Shown here one piece after another: positions 1-6,337 of a DNA stretch of 9,739 nt (position 1 is the stretch's first letter; each line of letters opens with the position of its first letter). A program made the position numbers and the translations under genes. This DNA is from a bacterium (GTDB lineage Bacteria > Planctomycetota > B15-G4 > JADJEK01), in assembly GCA_030428825.1 (NCBI GenBank), contig JAUIEL010000221.1, positions 1 through 9,739 of the forward strand, given 5' to 3'. Below the pieces are notes generated by a model that saw only the letters and a list, made by a program, of their open reading frames with translations, did no database searches and was not told the DNA's origin.

Positions 1-1
1 C

Positions 2-679
2 TCGAACCTCGTCCCCGTTGAGCACGTCGACGTCACGCCGCCCGACCGGCCGAAGCAGCTCACGTACATGCTCTCGCACAACATCTCCGGGATCAGCGTG
101 ATGATGCTGATGTTCGGGCTCGTCGCGTGCGGGATCCTGCTGCTGCAGGAGCGGGACGAGGGGACGCTGAAGCGGCTCCTCCTCGCCGCGGTCCCCCGGT
201 CCTCGATCCTCGGCGGGAAGTTCCTGTTCACGGCGATCGTCGGCGCCGGCCAGCTCGCGGTGATGTTCCTGGTCGGCGGCCTCGTCTTCCGCGTGAACCT
301 CCTCCGCGACCCGGTGACCCTCCTGGTGGTGAGCGCGGCGCTCCTCTTCGCGGTCACCTCGTTCGGCATCCTCATCGCCTCGCTGGCGCGGACGATGAAG
401 CAGGCGGAGGGGATGTCGACCCTCGTGATCCTCCTGATGTCGGCGGTCGGCGGCGCGTGGTTCCCGCTGCAGATGTTCTCGCTCCCGACCGCCGGCGAGA
501 TCGTCTGCCGCTGCACCCTCACCTGGTGGGCGATGTCGGCCTTCCAGGGGATGCTCTGGCACGGGAAGTCGATGGCGGACCCGGGGATGCTGCGGGACGT
601 CTCCGTGCTGGTCGCCTTCGGCGTCGTCGCCTCGCTGATCGCCTGGCGGGTCTTCCGGCGGCGGTTCGTCGAGGCGTGA
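2..679 (+). CDS. ABC-2 type transporter permease, C-terminal part (5' truncated by window edge)
   Basis: This is the membrane subunit of an ABC exporter, which would pair with an ATPase encoded off the left edge; the substrate cannot be read from the sequence. The frame is open to the window edge, and the residues before the first visible Met (position 68) continue the same family pattern, so 68 is not the start; 225 residues are visible. After a hydrophobic helix comes the cytosolic loop ERDEGTLKRLLLAAVPRSSI followed by GGKFL. This is the hallmark of ABC-2 permeases (E-x-x-x-G-T-L-x-R-L-L followed by a GK). Four further hydrophobic stretches follow, with a W-F-P near the fifth helix. The protein ends in a basic cytosolic tail (FRRRF). 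A perfect hairpin 21 nt beyond the stop suggests this is the last gene of its transcript. Family assignment is firm; the transported compound is unknown. Confidence 0.9.
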   Translation, partial: SNLVPVEHVDVTPPDRPKQLTYMLSHNISGISVMMLMFGLVACGILLLQERDEGTLKRLLLAAVPRSSILGGKFLFTAIVGAGQLAVMFLVGGLVFRVNLLRDPVTLLVVSAALLFAVTSFGILIASLARTMKQAEGMSTLVILLMSAVGGAWFPLQMFSLPTAGEIVCRCTLTWWAMSAFQGMLWHGKSMADPGMLRDVSVLVAFGVVASLIAWRVFRRRFVEA

Positions 680-699
680 GGCCGCGGGGGAGGCCCGCG

Positions 700-723
700 C
701 CCGCGCCGGGATTCCGGCGCGGG
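700..723 (+). terminator. GC-rich hairpin after the ABC permease gene, terminator-like
   Basis: A perfect 10-bp inverted repeat (CCCGCGCCGG / CCGGCGCGGG) surrounds a GATT loop, starting 21 nt after the permease stop codon. No T-run follows, so it is not a textbook intrinsic terminator. It could be a U-less terminator, an mRNA 3'-end stabiliser, or chance in GC-rich DNA. Its position between two separate transcription units favours a 3'-end role. Confidence 0.5.
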
Positions 724-752
724 GACGGGCGGAAGAACCGCTCCCGCTCGCC

Positions 753-758
753 TATCAT
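753..758 (+). promoter_or_regulatory. Possible -10 element for leaderless transcription of the AsmA-like gene
   Basis: TATCAT matches the sigma-70 -10 consensus at 5 of 6 positions, in a region that is otherwise very GC-rich. Six bases separate it from the ATG at 765, so transcription would be expected to begin at or next to the start codon. No Shine-Dalgarno sequence lies in the 25 bases before that ATG, which fits a leaderless mRNA. No convincing -35 hexamer is seen 16-18 nt upstream. Confidence 0.35.
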
Positions 759-764
759 CCGCGC

Positions 765-3173
765 ATGGCGGACCCACGACCGAAGCGACGGCGCCTCCTC
801 GTCGCCCTGCTCCTCCCGCTCGGGCTGCTGATCACGGCCGGAGCGCTCCTCCCGACGCTCCTCTCCACCGCCCCGCTGCGCGAGGTGGTCCGCGCGTCGC
901 TCGCCCGACGCGTCGGGACGCCGCTCGCGTTCGACTCGATCGACCTCTCGTGGTCCGGGCCGACGACCGTCCGCGGGATCTCGGTCGGCGGGCGGGGCCG
1001 GTTCGCCGAGGAGACCCTCCTGCACGCCGGCGCCGTCACCGTCGCCGCCTCGTTCCCCGCCCTCCTCTCCGGCGGCGTCCCGGCCGACCTCGAGCTCGAG
1101 GACGCCGAGGTCCGGGTGACCCGGGACTCGATCGGCGCCGTCGACTGGGCGGTGTCGTTCGGCGAGTCGTTCGCCGGGGTCGAGGACCTCCGCCTGCGGC
1201 TGCGCCGCGGGACGGTCCGGGTCGAGGACCGGACGAACGGAACGATCTCGTGGCTGCGCGACGTCGAGCTCGAGCTCGATCCGGCCCGACGGCGGTTCTC
1301 GCTCGACGCGACCAGCGAGACCCCCGCCGGGCGCGGCGCCGTCCTCGCTCGCTGGACGCCGCGGGACGACGGCGCGATCGCCGCCGAAGGGGTGGCGCGC
1401 GGTCTCGACCTCGGCTGGTACGAGCCGCTCCTCGCCGCGTTCGTCGACGGGGGCGAGCTCGCGGGACGCGTCGACCTCGACCTGAACGCGGTGATCGGCC
1501 CGGGCGCGCGCATCGACGGGACCGCGAACGGCGCCCTGAAGGGGATCCGGGTGCTCGCGCCGAGGGTCACCGGCGCGCTCCCGATCCTGGCGACGCTCGT
1601 CACGTGCGAGGGGGGGCTCGGCGCCGACCTCGAGCGCGGCGTCGTCTCGTTCGACGCCTTCCACCTCGCCAGTTCGATGGTCGAGCTGGAGGGGAACGGC
1701 CTCCTCGCGCTCGAGGACGGCGGGTGGACCGGCGACGCCGTCGTGCGGTTCAACGCCGACTGCGCCCGCGCGGTCCGCCGGATCCGCCCGCTCCTCGTCG
1801 GCTGGGTCCCGTTCCGGAACGTCACGGGGAGCATCGACGTGAGGCTCCGCCCGCGCGGCGAGGTCCCGACGCGGCGCTTCGACCTCGCGGTGACCGCCGA
1901 GCAGTTCGCGATCCAACCGAGCGAGACGCTCCACCTGCCGATCGGCACGTCCGCGCTCTTCGCCGACGTCGCGTTCGACCCTCGCGCGGGGAGGGTCTCG
2001 CTGCGGGACCTCCGGACCGAGGCGCGCTTCGGCGACCTGACGGGGCACGTCGACCTGACCTGGCCCTCCGGCGCGCGGCCCCTCGCGCTCGACGCCGACC
2101 TCTCGTTGACGTCGGAGACGCGCGACCTCGCGTCGTTCCTGCACGTCGTCCTCCCCGGGATCCCGCTGCTGATGGCCGGCCCGGTCGAGGCGAGACTCCG
2201 GACCCGGATCGACGCGGCCGAGCGGACCGCGCGGTTCGAGGTCGCGTCCGACTGGTTCGACGTGAACGTCGACCACGACCGCGGCGGCGGCCGGATCGAC
2301 ACGTACAACTTCTTCGGCAAGCCGTTCGAGGCGGCCCTCGACCTCGAGGCCCCCGTCGGCGCCGACGACCTCCTCGCGACGGCCGCGGGCCGGCTGGTCG
2401 TCGACGCGCCCGGCTGCTCGATCTACCGGAACGAGCTGGAGGACCTCGACCTCGAGGTCACGATCGCCGGCGGCACGGCGACCGTCGACCGGGCGACGGC
2501 GCGCGGGTTCGGCGGGACGGTCTCGGGGACCGGAGCGCTCACCTTCGCCGGCGCCCCTCCGCTCCTCCGAGCCGAGCTCGAGGCGGACGGTCTGAAGATC
2601 GAGGACCGGTTCCCGGCGTGGTTCGCCGCCTGCGTGGCGCCGGTCTTCGCGGCCCGGCCGGGGCCGTTCGCGGTGGAGAACGACCTCCGCCTCGAGGGGC
2701 GCCTCGCGGTCGAGGCGGACGGTCGCCGACTGCACGAGTGGCTCCGCACCCTTCGGGGAGAGGGGCGGGCGCGGATGGTCGGCACCGAGGTCGACGGATC
2801 GCCGCTCCTCCAGGCGCTGGTCGAGCCGTACGGCGAACCGGGCCCGCGCCGAGTCGACGCGATCGAGACGACGCTCTCGATCGAGGACGGGCGCATCTTC
2901 TCGACCCCGACGATCCGCCTCGGCGACGGGAACGAGCTGACGCTCCGCGGCGAGGCGAACGGCCTCGGCGAGCTCCGGTACCAGGTCTCGGCGGAGTCGA
3001 TCTTCGGCTCGGCGTTCGTCCAGGCGCACCGCATGGTCCTCGCCCCCGACCTCTTCCGGGTGGAGGGACGGTTCGACCGGCCGGAGTTCGTCCTGCCGAA
3101 CCCGGGGACCTGGAGACGGCTGGCGAGCGAGGGGAGGCTCGAGGAAGAGATCCGGAAGATGCGGAATCCTTGA
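765..3173 (+). CDS. AsmA-like membrane-anchored periplasmic protein (802 aa)
   Basis: The protein has a short basic N-terminus (RPKRRR), one hydrophobic segment at about residues 10-32, and then a very long periplasmic body. The first periplasmic stretch, with a PLAFDSIDLSWSGP-like strand, is typical of AsmA/TamB/YhdP relatives. In those families the N-terminus sits in the inner membrane and the beta-rich body spans the periplasm, with roles in outer-membrane assembly or lipid transport. Short alternating strands continue throughout, such as GGTATVDRATARGFGGTVSG near residues 565-585. The C-terminal region (about 650-790) carries GSPLLQALVEP and GNELTLRGEANGLGELRYQV, resembling AsmA C-terminal domains. 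At 802 residues it is longer than E. coli AsmA (617) and shorter than YhdP (about 1270). The ATG at 765 has no visible ribosome-binding site. It is flanked by hairpins, so it is probably monocistronic. Family is likely; exact subfamily and cargo are unknown. Confidence 0.75.
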   Translation: MADPRPKRRRLLVALLLPLGLLITAGALLPTLLSTAPLREVVRASLARRVGTPLAFDSIDLSWSGPTTVRGISVGGRGRFAEETLLHAGAVTVAASFPALLSGGVPADLELEDAEVRVTRDSIGAVDWAVSFGESFAGVEDLRLRLRRGTVRVEDRTNGTISWLRDVELELDPARRRFSLDATSETPAGRGAVLARWTPRDDGAIAAEGVARGLDLGWYEPLLAAFVDGGELAGRVDLDLNAVIGPGARIDGTANGALKGIRVLAPRVTGALPILATLVTCEGGLGADLERGVVSFDAFHLASSMVELEGNGLLALEDGGWTGDAVVRFNADCARAVRRIRPLLVGWVPFRNVTGSIDVRLRPRGEVPTRRFDLAVTAEQFAIQPSETLHLPIGTSALFADVAFDPRAGRVSLRDLRTEARFGDLTGHVDLTWPSGARPLALDADLSLTSETRDLASFLHVVLPGIPLLMAGPVEARLRTRIDAAERTARFEVASDWFDVNVDHDRGGGRIDTYNFFGKPFEAALDLEAPVGADDLLATAAGRLVVDAPGCSIYRNELEDLDLEVTIAGGTATVDRATARGFGGTVSGTGALTFAGAPPLLRAELEADGLKIEDRFPAWFAACVAPVFAARPGPFAVENDLRLEGRLAVEADGRRLHEWLRTLRGEGRARMVGTEVDGSPLLQALVEPYGEPGPRRVDAIETTLSIEDGRIFSTPTIRLGDGNELTLRGEANGLGELRYQVSAESIFGSAFVQAHRMVLAPDLFRVEGRFDRPEFVLPNPGTWRRLASEGRLEEEIRKMRNP

Positions 3174-3221
3174 CGGACGGATGTTCGACGAAACCCGAAC
3201 GACCCCTCGTACGTCCAAGAT

Positions 3222-3252
3222 CCGCACGCGCCGACCGGCCGGCGGCGTGCGG
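3222..3252 (+). terminator. Hairpin downstream of the AsmA-like gene, weak terminator candidate
   Basis: CCGCACGC pairs with GCGTGCGG (8 bp). After a single bulged G (3244), GCCG pairs with CGGC, leaving the loop ACCGGC: in all a 12-bp stem with one bulge. It lies 48 nt past the stop codon. Only a short ATTT follows (3257-3260), so the U-tract is poor. It sits upstream of the next gene's candidate promoter, as expected of a boundary between transcription units. Confidence 0.45.
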
Positions 3253-3275
3253 CTCGATTTGGCGAGGTTCCGCGC

Positions 3276-3303
3276 TTGCGGATCGCGCTAAGCCTCGTAA
3301 GGT
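3276..3303 (+). promoter_or_regulatory. Candidate sigma-70-like promoter for the GAF/Fis regulator
   Basis: TTGCGG (3276-3281) and TAAGGT (3298-3303) are separated by 16 nt. The match to TTGACA/TATAAT is only partial, but this is one of the few AT-richer spots in the gap and it falls after the hairpin and before the regulator gene. Treat as a weak prediction. Confidence 0.25.
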
Positions 3304-3372
3304 AGCCGGTTTCGGGGGACCGGACGCGATCGGGCGCGGTGGTCGCATGCCGGGAAGAAGGTGCCGCGTCGC

Positions 3373-3380
3373 GGGAGGGG
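3373..3380 (+). promoter_or_regulatory. Ribosome-binding site candidate for the GAF/Fis regulator
   Basis: GGGAGGGG contains GGAGG (3374-3378). It lies 13 nt before the ATG at 3392, rather long, and 4 nt before an in-frame GTG at 3383, rather short. It argues against the in-frame upstream ATG at 3347, which has only a weak GGTGG before it, but does not settle the choice between 3383 and 3392. Confidence 0.4.
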
Positions 3381-3391
3381 CGGTGGTCGTC

Positions 3392-4063
3392 ATGGTTGGT
3401 GAAAGTCGGATCGACGACTTCATTCAGGCGTTCTCGGCGCTGACGGCGACGGGCGATCGGGAGGCGGATCTCGGTCGTCTGCTCGAGGCGGCGATGAAGC
3501 TCGGGGCGGGCACGCGGGCGCACGCCATCCTGATGAAGAAGAACACGGTGACGGCCGAGGCCTCGCGGTCCCGCGACGGCTCGCCGTTCCAGATCGAGGA
3601 AGACGTCCGGAAGGCGGCGGCCCGGCACGGGATCGCGGCCCAGGACGGCCAGGCCCCCGCGGTCGAGCGGACGGACGGGCGGGTGATCATCCCGTTTTCG
3701 TTCAACGACAAGGAGGGGGCGGCGATCACGCTGTTCGGCCTGCCGGAGGACGGCGCCGCCGACCTCGGCGTGGCGTTCGCGTGGGCGGCGACGCGCCTGC
3801 TCTCCCTGACCGAGGAGACCCGGACCGCCCGCGTGCGCGTCGCCGAGGCGGAGTCGGCGCTGAACCGCGGCGGGGTCGGCGCGGTCGCCTACCTCAAGCC
3901 GGTCTCCGAACTCGAGCGGGACGCCATCGAGCTCGCGCTCAAGTCGAGCGGGTGGAACAAGGAAGAGGCGGCGCGGCGGCTCGGGATCTCCCGCGCGTCG
4001 ATCTACATGAAGGTCAAGAAGTTCGGCCTTCAGCACCCGCCGAAGGAGAGCGACGGCGAGTGA
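3392..4063 (+). CDS. GAF-like / Fis-type HTH transcriptional regulator without AAA+ domain (223 aa)
   Basis: The C-terminus (about residues 174-213) is a Fis-family helix-turn-helix of the kind that ends NtrC-type activators: ERDAIELALKSSGWNKEEAA, then RRLGISRASIYMKVKKFGL, with the recognition helix at about 200-211. The first 150 residues look like a small GAF-type sensor fold: helices near 8-37, strands such as AHAILMKKNTVTAEASR and RVIIPFSFNDKEGAAITLFG, and an amphipathic helix (about 130-165) joining the two parts. No Walker A, GAFTGA or other sigma-54 AAA+ motif is present, so it probably does not activate sigma-54 polymerase by itself and may bind DNA as a dimer. Ligand and targets are unknown. 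Start choice is uncertain: in-frame alternatives are GTG 3383 and ATG 3347 (238 aa). It converges on the minus-strand operon with 27 nt between stops. The Fis domain is confident, the GAF call moderate. Confidence 0.8.
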   Translation: MVGESRIDDFIQAFSALTATGDREADLGRLLEAAMKLGAGTRAHAILMKKNTVTAEASRSRDGSPFQIEEDVRKAAARHGIAAQDGQAPAVERTDGRVIIPFSFNDKEGAAITLFGLPEDGAADLGVAFAWAATRLLSLTEETRTARVRVAEAESALNRGGVGAVAYLKPVSELERDAIELALKSSGWNKEEAARRLGISRASIYMKVKKFGLQHPPKESDGE

Positions 4064-4073
4064 CCGCCGTCGC
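4050..4073 (+). terminator. Perfect hairpin enclosing the regulator's stop codon
   Basis: GCGACGGCG (4050-4058) pairs perfectly with CGCCGTCGC (4065-4073); the six-base loop AGTGAC contains the TGA stop at 4061-4063. No T-run follows on either strand. Because it reads the same as a hairpin on both strands, it could help end transcription from both convergent genes. Confidence 0.45.
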
Positions 4074-4076
4074 CCC

Positions 4077-4106
4077 CGGGCGCGACCCCGTCAGACGTCG
4101 CGCCCG
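4077..4106 (-). terminator. Perfect hairpin enclosing the dioxygenase gene's stop codon
   Basis: CGGGCGCGAC (4077-4086) pairs perfectly with GTCGCGCCCG (4097-4106). The ten-base loop contains the minus-strand stop (TCA on the plus strand, 4091-4093). It lies three bases from the preceding hairpin and also lacks a T-run. The pair may form a bidirectional 3'-end structure for the convergent transcripts. Confidence 0.45.
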
Positions 4107-5038
4107 CGCGGGAACGCGCTCTCCTCGTCCGGGTGCTCCGGGTGCCGGTAGAGGACGCCGCCGTTCCAGACCTCGCGCACCGGCTCGCGGTCCTTCGCGC
4201 GGTAGTCGTGCCGGTACCCGCTCCCCGTCGAGTAGTGGGTGACGAAGCTCCGGCGCGTCAGATCCTTGTCGTTCGCCGGCATCCCGCCGTGCGCGAGCGC
4301 GCCGTGCCAGAGGAAGACGTCCCCCTTCTTCGGCGCGAACGCCTCCGGGGCGAGGCCCGCCTCGCGCAGACGCGCCTGGATGTGCTCGGAGAACTGGTCG
4401 TCGTTGCCGGTCGAGTTCACCGTCCGGAACAGGCCGTCCCCCCAATCGAACTTCGGGATCGTGTGCGAGCACTTCGCGTACGCGAGCGGGCCGGCGTCGG
4501 GCGAGATGTCCTCGAGCGCGACCCACGACGCGGCGAGGTGACTCGGGATCTCCGCCCGGACGTACGCGTAGTCCTGGTGCAACCCCTGCTCGCTCCCCTT
4601 CAGGAAGGTGAGGGACTGCATCGCCACGACCTCGTCGCGGAAGATGTGGCCGAGCATCCGGACGATCGAGGGGTGGAGCGAGATCCGCTTCCCGGCGACG
4701 GACCAGTTGTGGAAGTCGAGGATGCGGATGCCGTGGGCGCGCGGGTCGGTCCCCTCCCAGTCCTTCACCTTCTGGTACGAGTCGTAGCCGGTCGACACGA
4801 GCGGCGAGTGCTCGCGGCGCTCGAACAGCTCGTCCAGGTCGGCGAGGTACGCGTCGATCAACGCCGGCTCGATCGCCTTCTCGAGGACGAGGAAGCCGAA
4901 GTGAGTCCAGTGCACGAGCTGCTCGCGCAGCTCGATTCGCCGTGCCGGGTCGTCCTCGACCGTGGCGATGTAGCCGTCCAGCTCGCGCCCCCACGCGTCG
5001 AGCCAGGGGAGTGATTCGGAGTCGAAGTCGAGCGTCAT
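4091..5038 (-). CDS. PhyH-type Fe(II)/2-oxoglutarate dioxygenase (315 aa)
   Basis: This is a phytanoyl-CoA dioxygenase family protein (double-stranded beta helix), expected to hydroxylate a small molecule or lipid in the cytosol using O2, Fe(II) and 2-oxoglutarate. The iron-binding HxD is seen at H154-x-D156 (EQGLHQDYAYVR), the distal histidine at H250 (GDVFLWHGALAHGG) and the co-substrate-binding arginine at R262/R263 (DLTRRSFVTHYS). Length is normal for the family and no signal peptide is present. The ATG overlaps the stop of the upstream gene by 4 nt (ATGA). A GAGG at 5048-5051, inside the upstream gene, lies nine bases before it, so translation is probably coupled. It is the last gene of the leftward operon. 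PhyH members act on very varied substrates (phytanoyl-CoA, ectoine, halogenated or secondary metabolites), so the substrate cannot be inferred. Confidence 0.88.
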   Translation of the reverse strand: MTLDFDSESLPWLDAWGRELDGYIATVEDDPARRIELREQLVHWTHFGFLVLEKAIEPALIDAYLADLDELFERREHSPLVSTGYDSYQKVKDWEGTDPRAHGIRILDFHNWSVAGKRISLHPSIVRMLGHIFRDEVVAMQSLTFLKGSEQGLHQDYAYVRAEIPSHLAASWVALEDISPDAGPLAYAKCSHTIPKFDWGDGLFRTVNSTGNDDQFSEHIQARLREAGLAPEAFAPKKGDVFLWHGALAHGGMPANDKDLTRRSFVTHYSTGSGYRHDYRAKDREPVREVWNGGVLYRHPEHPDEESAFPRGRDV

Positions 5039-6267
5039 CTTCCTGATCCTCGCGGCGGACGGACGATCGGCCCCTTCTTCGGGCGGAGCGAGTACTCCCG
5101 CCGGACGAAGTCGGCCCATCCGTCCATGAACTGTCCCATGGTGATCCCGTACGCCTCCTTGAGCGCGTCGCGGGTCTCGAGCTGGTCGTTCGTCATCAGG
5201 GAGACCAGCTTCGGCATCTTGGTCGGGTCGAGCCACATCAGGTAGTCGACGTACGACCACGACATCCAGCGCTCCTCGTCGTTCAGGGTGTCGGCGCCCT
5301 TCCGGCTCACCTCCGGGAACGACGGGTACTCGCCGCCTTGGAACTCCTTCTTCACGAGCGCTTCCCACGACTTCTCGCGGTACTGGCTGAACCCGGCGCT
5401 CTCCTGCGAGCAGGTCAGCTTCGGCGGCCCGAACAGCCGGTGCTCGAGGTAGAAGGCGAGTCCCTCGTACATCCAGCCGTACCGCTTGAAGAGCCAGTAC
5501 TGGTAGATCTTCCCGAGCTGGATGTCGTGATAGATGTGGTGGCTGACCGAGTGGACGAAGAACTGGTGGCGGTGCTCGTCGTCGCCGAGGATCTTCTCCG
5601 GGTCGTCCCACGAGACCATGTTCGAGCGGTGCGGCCCGATGATCTGGACCTTCTGTCCGCCCTGGATCGGCTTGTCGACGAACGACGGCGCGAGGTTGAT
5701 CGCGGGGAGCTTCCGCTCGAACATCGCGAACTTGAACTTCGTCCCGATCATCTGCGCCGGCTCGTCGATCTGGTGCAGATCGATGATGTAGCGGTACAGC
5801 TCCTCGGCGCGCTCGGCGTAGAGATGCGCCGCGTCGTGCATCCGGACGGTCTTGCGGCCCACCTTGATCTTCGGGATGTCCCAGGAGAGGATGAAGTGCT
5901 CGGTCTCGATGTGGATGCACTCGGTCCGGGCGACCTTGTCGACTTCTTCCCGGCGCTTCTCGAGCCACGCCTTCCTCTTCGCGATCTCCCCGCCGAACTC
6001 GCGCTCGGCCGCCGCCTTCACCGAAGGGGTCAGGCAGTCCGGACACGGGACCCAGTCGAGACAGAGCGCCTCGGGGTCGTGGTCCATCCAGTACGAGCAG
6101 TAGAGGACGTCCTTCTCCCGTTCGAGGACGTCCGCCTTGTGCTCGTGCGCGATCTTGCCGGTCGTCTTGCAGTCCCCGCAGAGCTTCTCCCCCTTCTCCT
6201 GGGCCGGAGCGGCGGGCGAGCACACGAGGAGGGCGGCGAGGAGCAAGGGCCTCGGGAGAGCGGTCAT
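5035..6267 (-). CDS. Secreted Cys-rich protein with degenerate gluzincin-like core, paralog 1 (410 aa)
   Basis: Residues 1-22 are a signal peptide (hydrophobic 8-16, APA before Q23). The mature N-terminus carries CGDC (C30, C33) followed by TTGK, a lone C57, and CPDC (C75, C78). The two CxxC pairs, as in zinc ribbons, probably bind a metal. A basic, helical linker (about 85-110) leads to HDAAHLYAER (144-153). The second half looks like a gluzincin peptidase: H239-S-V-S-H243 stands where HExxH would be, Y-E268-G-L-A-F-Y stands where the third ligand (EGLAEY) is usual, and a C-terminal W-x-Y-V-D-Y-L helix precedes ALKEAYGITMGQF. The catalytic Glu of HExxH is Ser, so ordinary peptidase activity is doubtful. 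It lies 70 nt after its paralog and overlaps the dioxygenase gene by 4 nt. AAGGTGG, 7 nt before the ATG, supports the start. No named function can be given. Confidence 0.85.
   Translation of the reverse strand: MTALPRPLLLAALLVCSPAAPAQEKGEKLCGDCKTTGKIAHEHKADVLEREKDVLYCSYWMDHDPEALCLDWVPCPDCLTPSVKAAAEREFGGEIAKRKAWLEKRREEVDKVARTECIHIETEHFILSWDIPKIKVGRKTVRMHDAAHLYAERAEELYRYIIDLHQIDEPAQMIGTKFKFAMFERKLPAINLAPSFVDKPIQGGQKVQIIGPHRSNMVSWDDPEKILGDDEHRHQFFVHSVSHHIYHDIQLGKIYQYWLFKRYGWMYEGLAFYLEHRLFGPPKLTCSQESAGFSQYREKSWEALVKKEFQGGEYPSFPEVSRKGADTLNDEERWMSWSYVDYLMWLDPTKMPKLVSLMTNDQLETRDALKEAYGITMGQFMDGWADFVRREYSLRPKKGPIVRPPRGSGR
5224..5251 (-). repeat. 28-nt exact direct repeat, copy in paralog 1
   Basis: These 28 bases are identical to 6524-6551, exactly 1300 nt away. 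They encode the shared VDYLMWLDP helix of the two paralogs. This is the longest exact match I noticed between the two genes. It reflects duplication of a coding sequence, not a mobile repeat. Confidence 0.85.
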
Positions 6268-6337
6268 CGACGGTCCACCTTCGGGGCAGGGCGCGGGAAC
6301 GATCGATCCTACTCGATCGCCAGCGGGTCGCGGGATG

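Noticed and set aside
519..3227. Long minus-strand open frame (about 900 codons) opposite the AsmA-like gene, and a second of about 520 codons
   Set aside because: The translations are Arg/Pro/Glu-rich with no domain pattern, as expected opposite a GC-rich gene. The plus-strand frame has a signal anchor and family features.
3260..3280. Possible sigma-54 promoter (TGGC followed by TTGC) upstream of the GAF/Fis regulator
   Set aside because: The GG and GC elements are five bases too far apart for a -24/-12 promoter.
6220..6267. Lipoprotein signal in paralog 1 (Cys16 in the hydrophobic segment)
   Set aside because: The residues before it are L-L-V; a lipobox needs Gly, Ala or Ser at -1. APA|Q fits ordinary signal peptidase I, and paralog 2 has no such Cys.
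6300..6319. CGATCG repeated twice in the 70-nt gap between the paralogs, as an operator or internal promoter
   Set aside because: The stem is only 6 bp with an 8-nt loop, and the nearby TAGGAT has no matching -35. Not enough to call a site.
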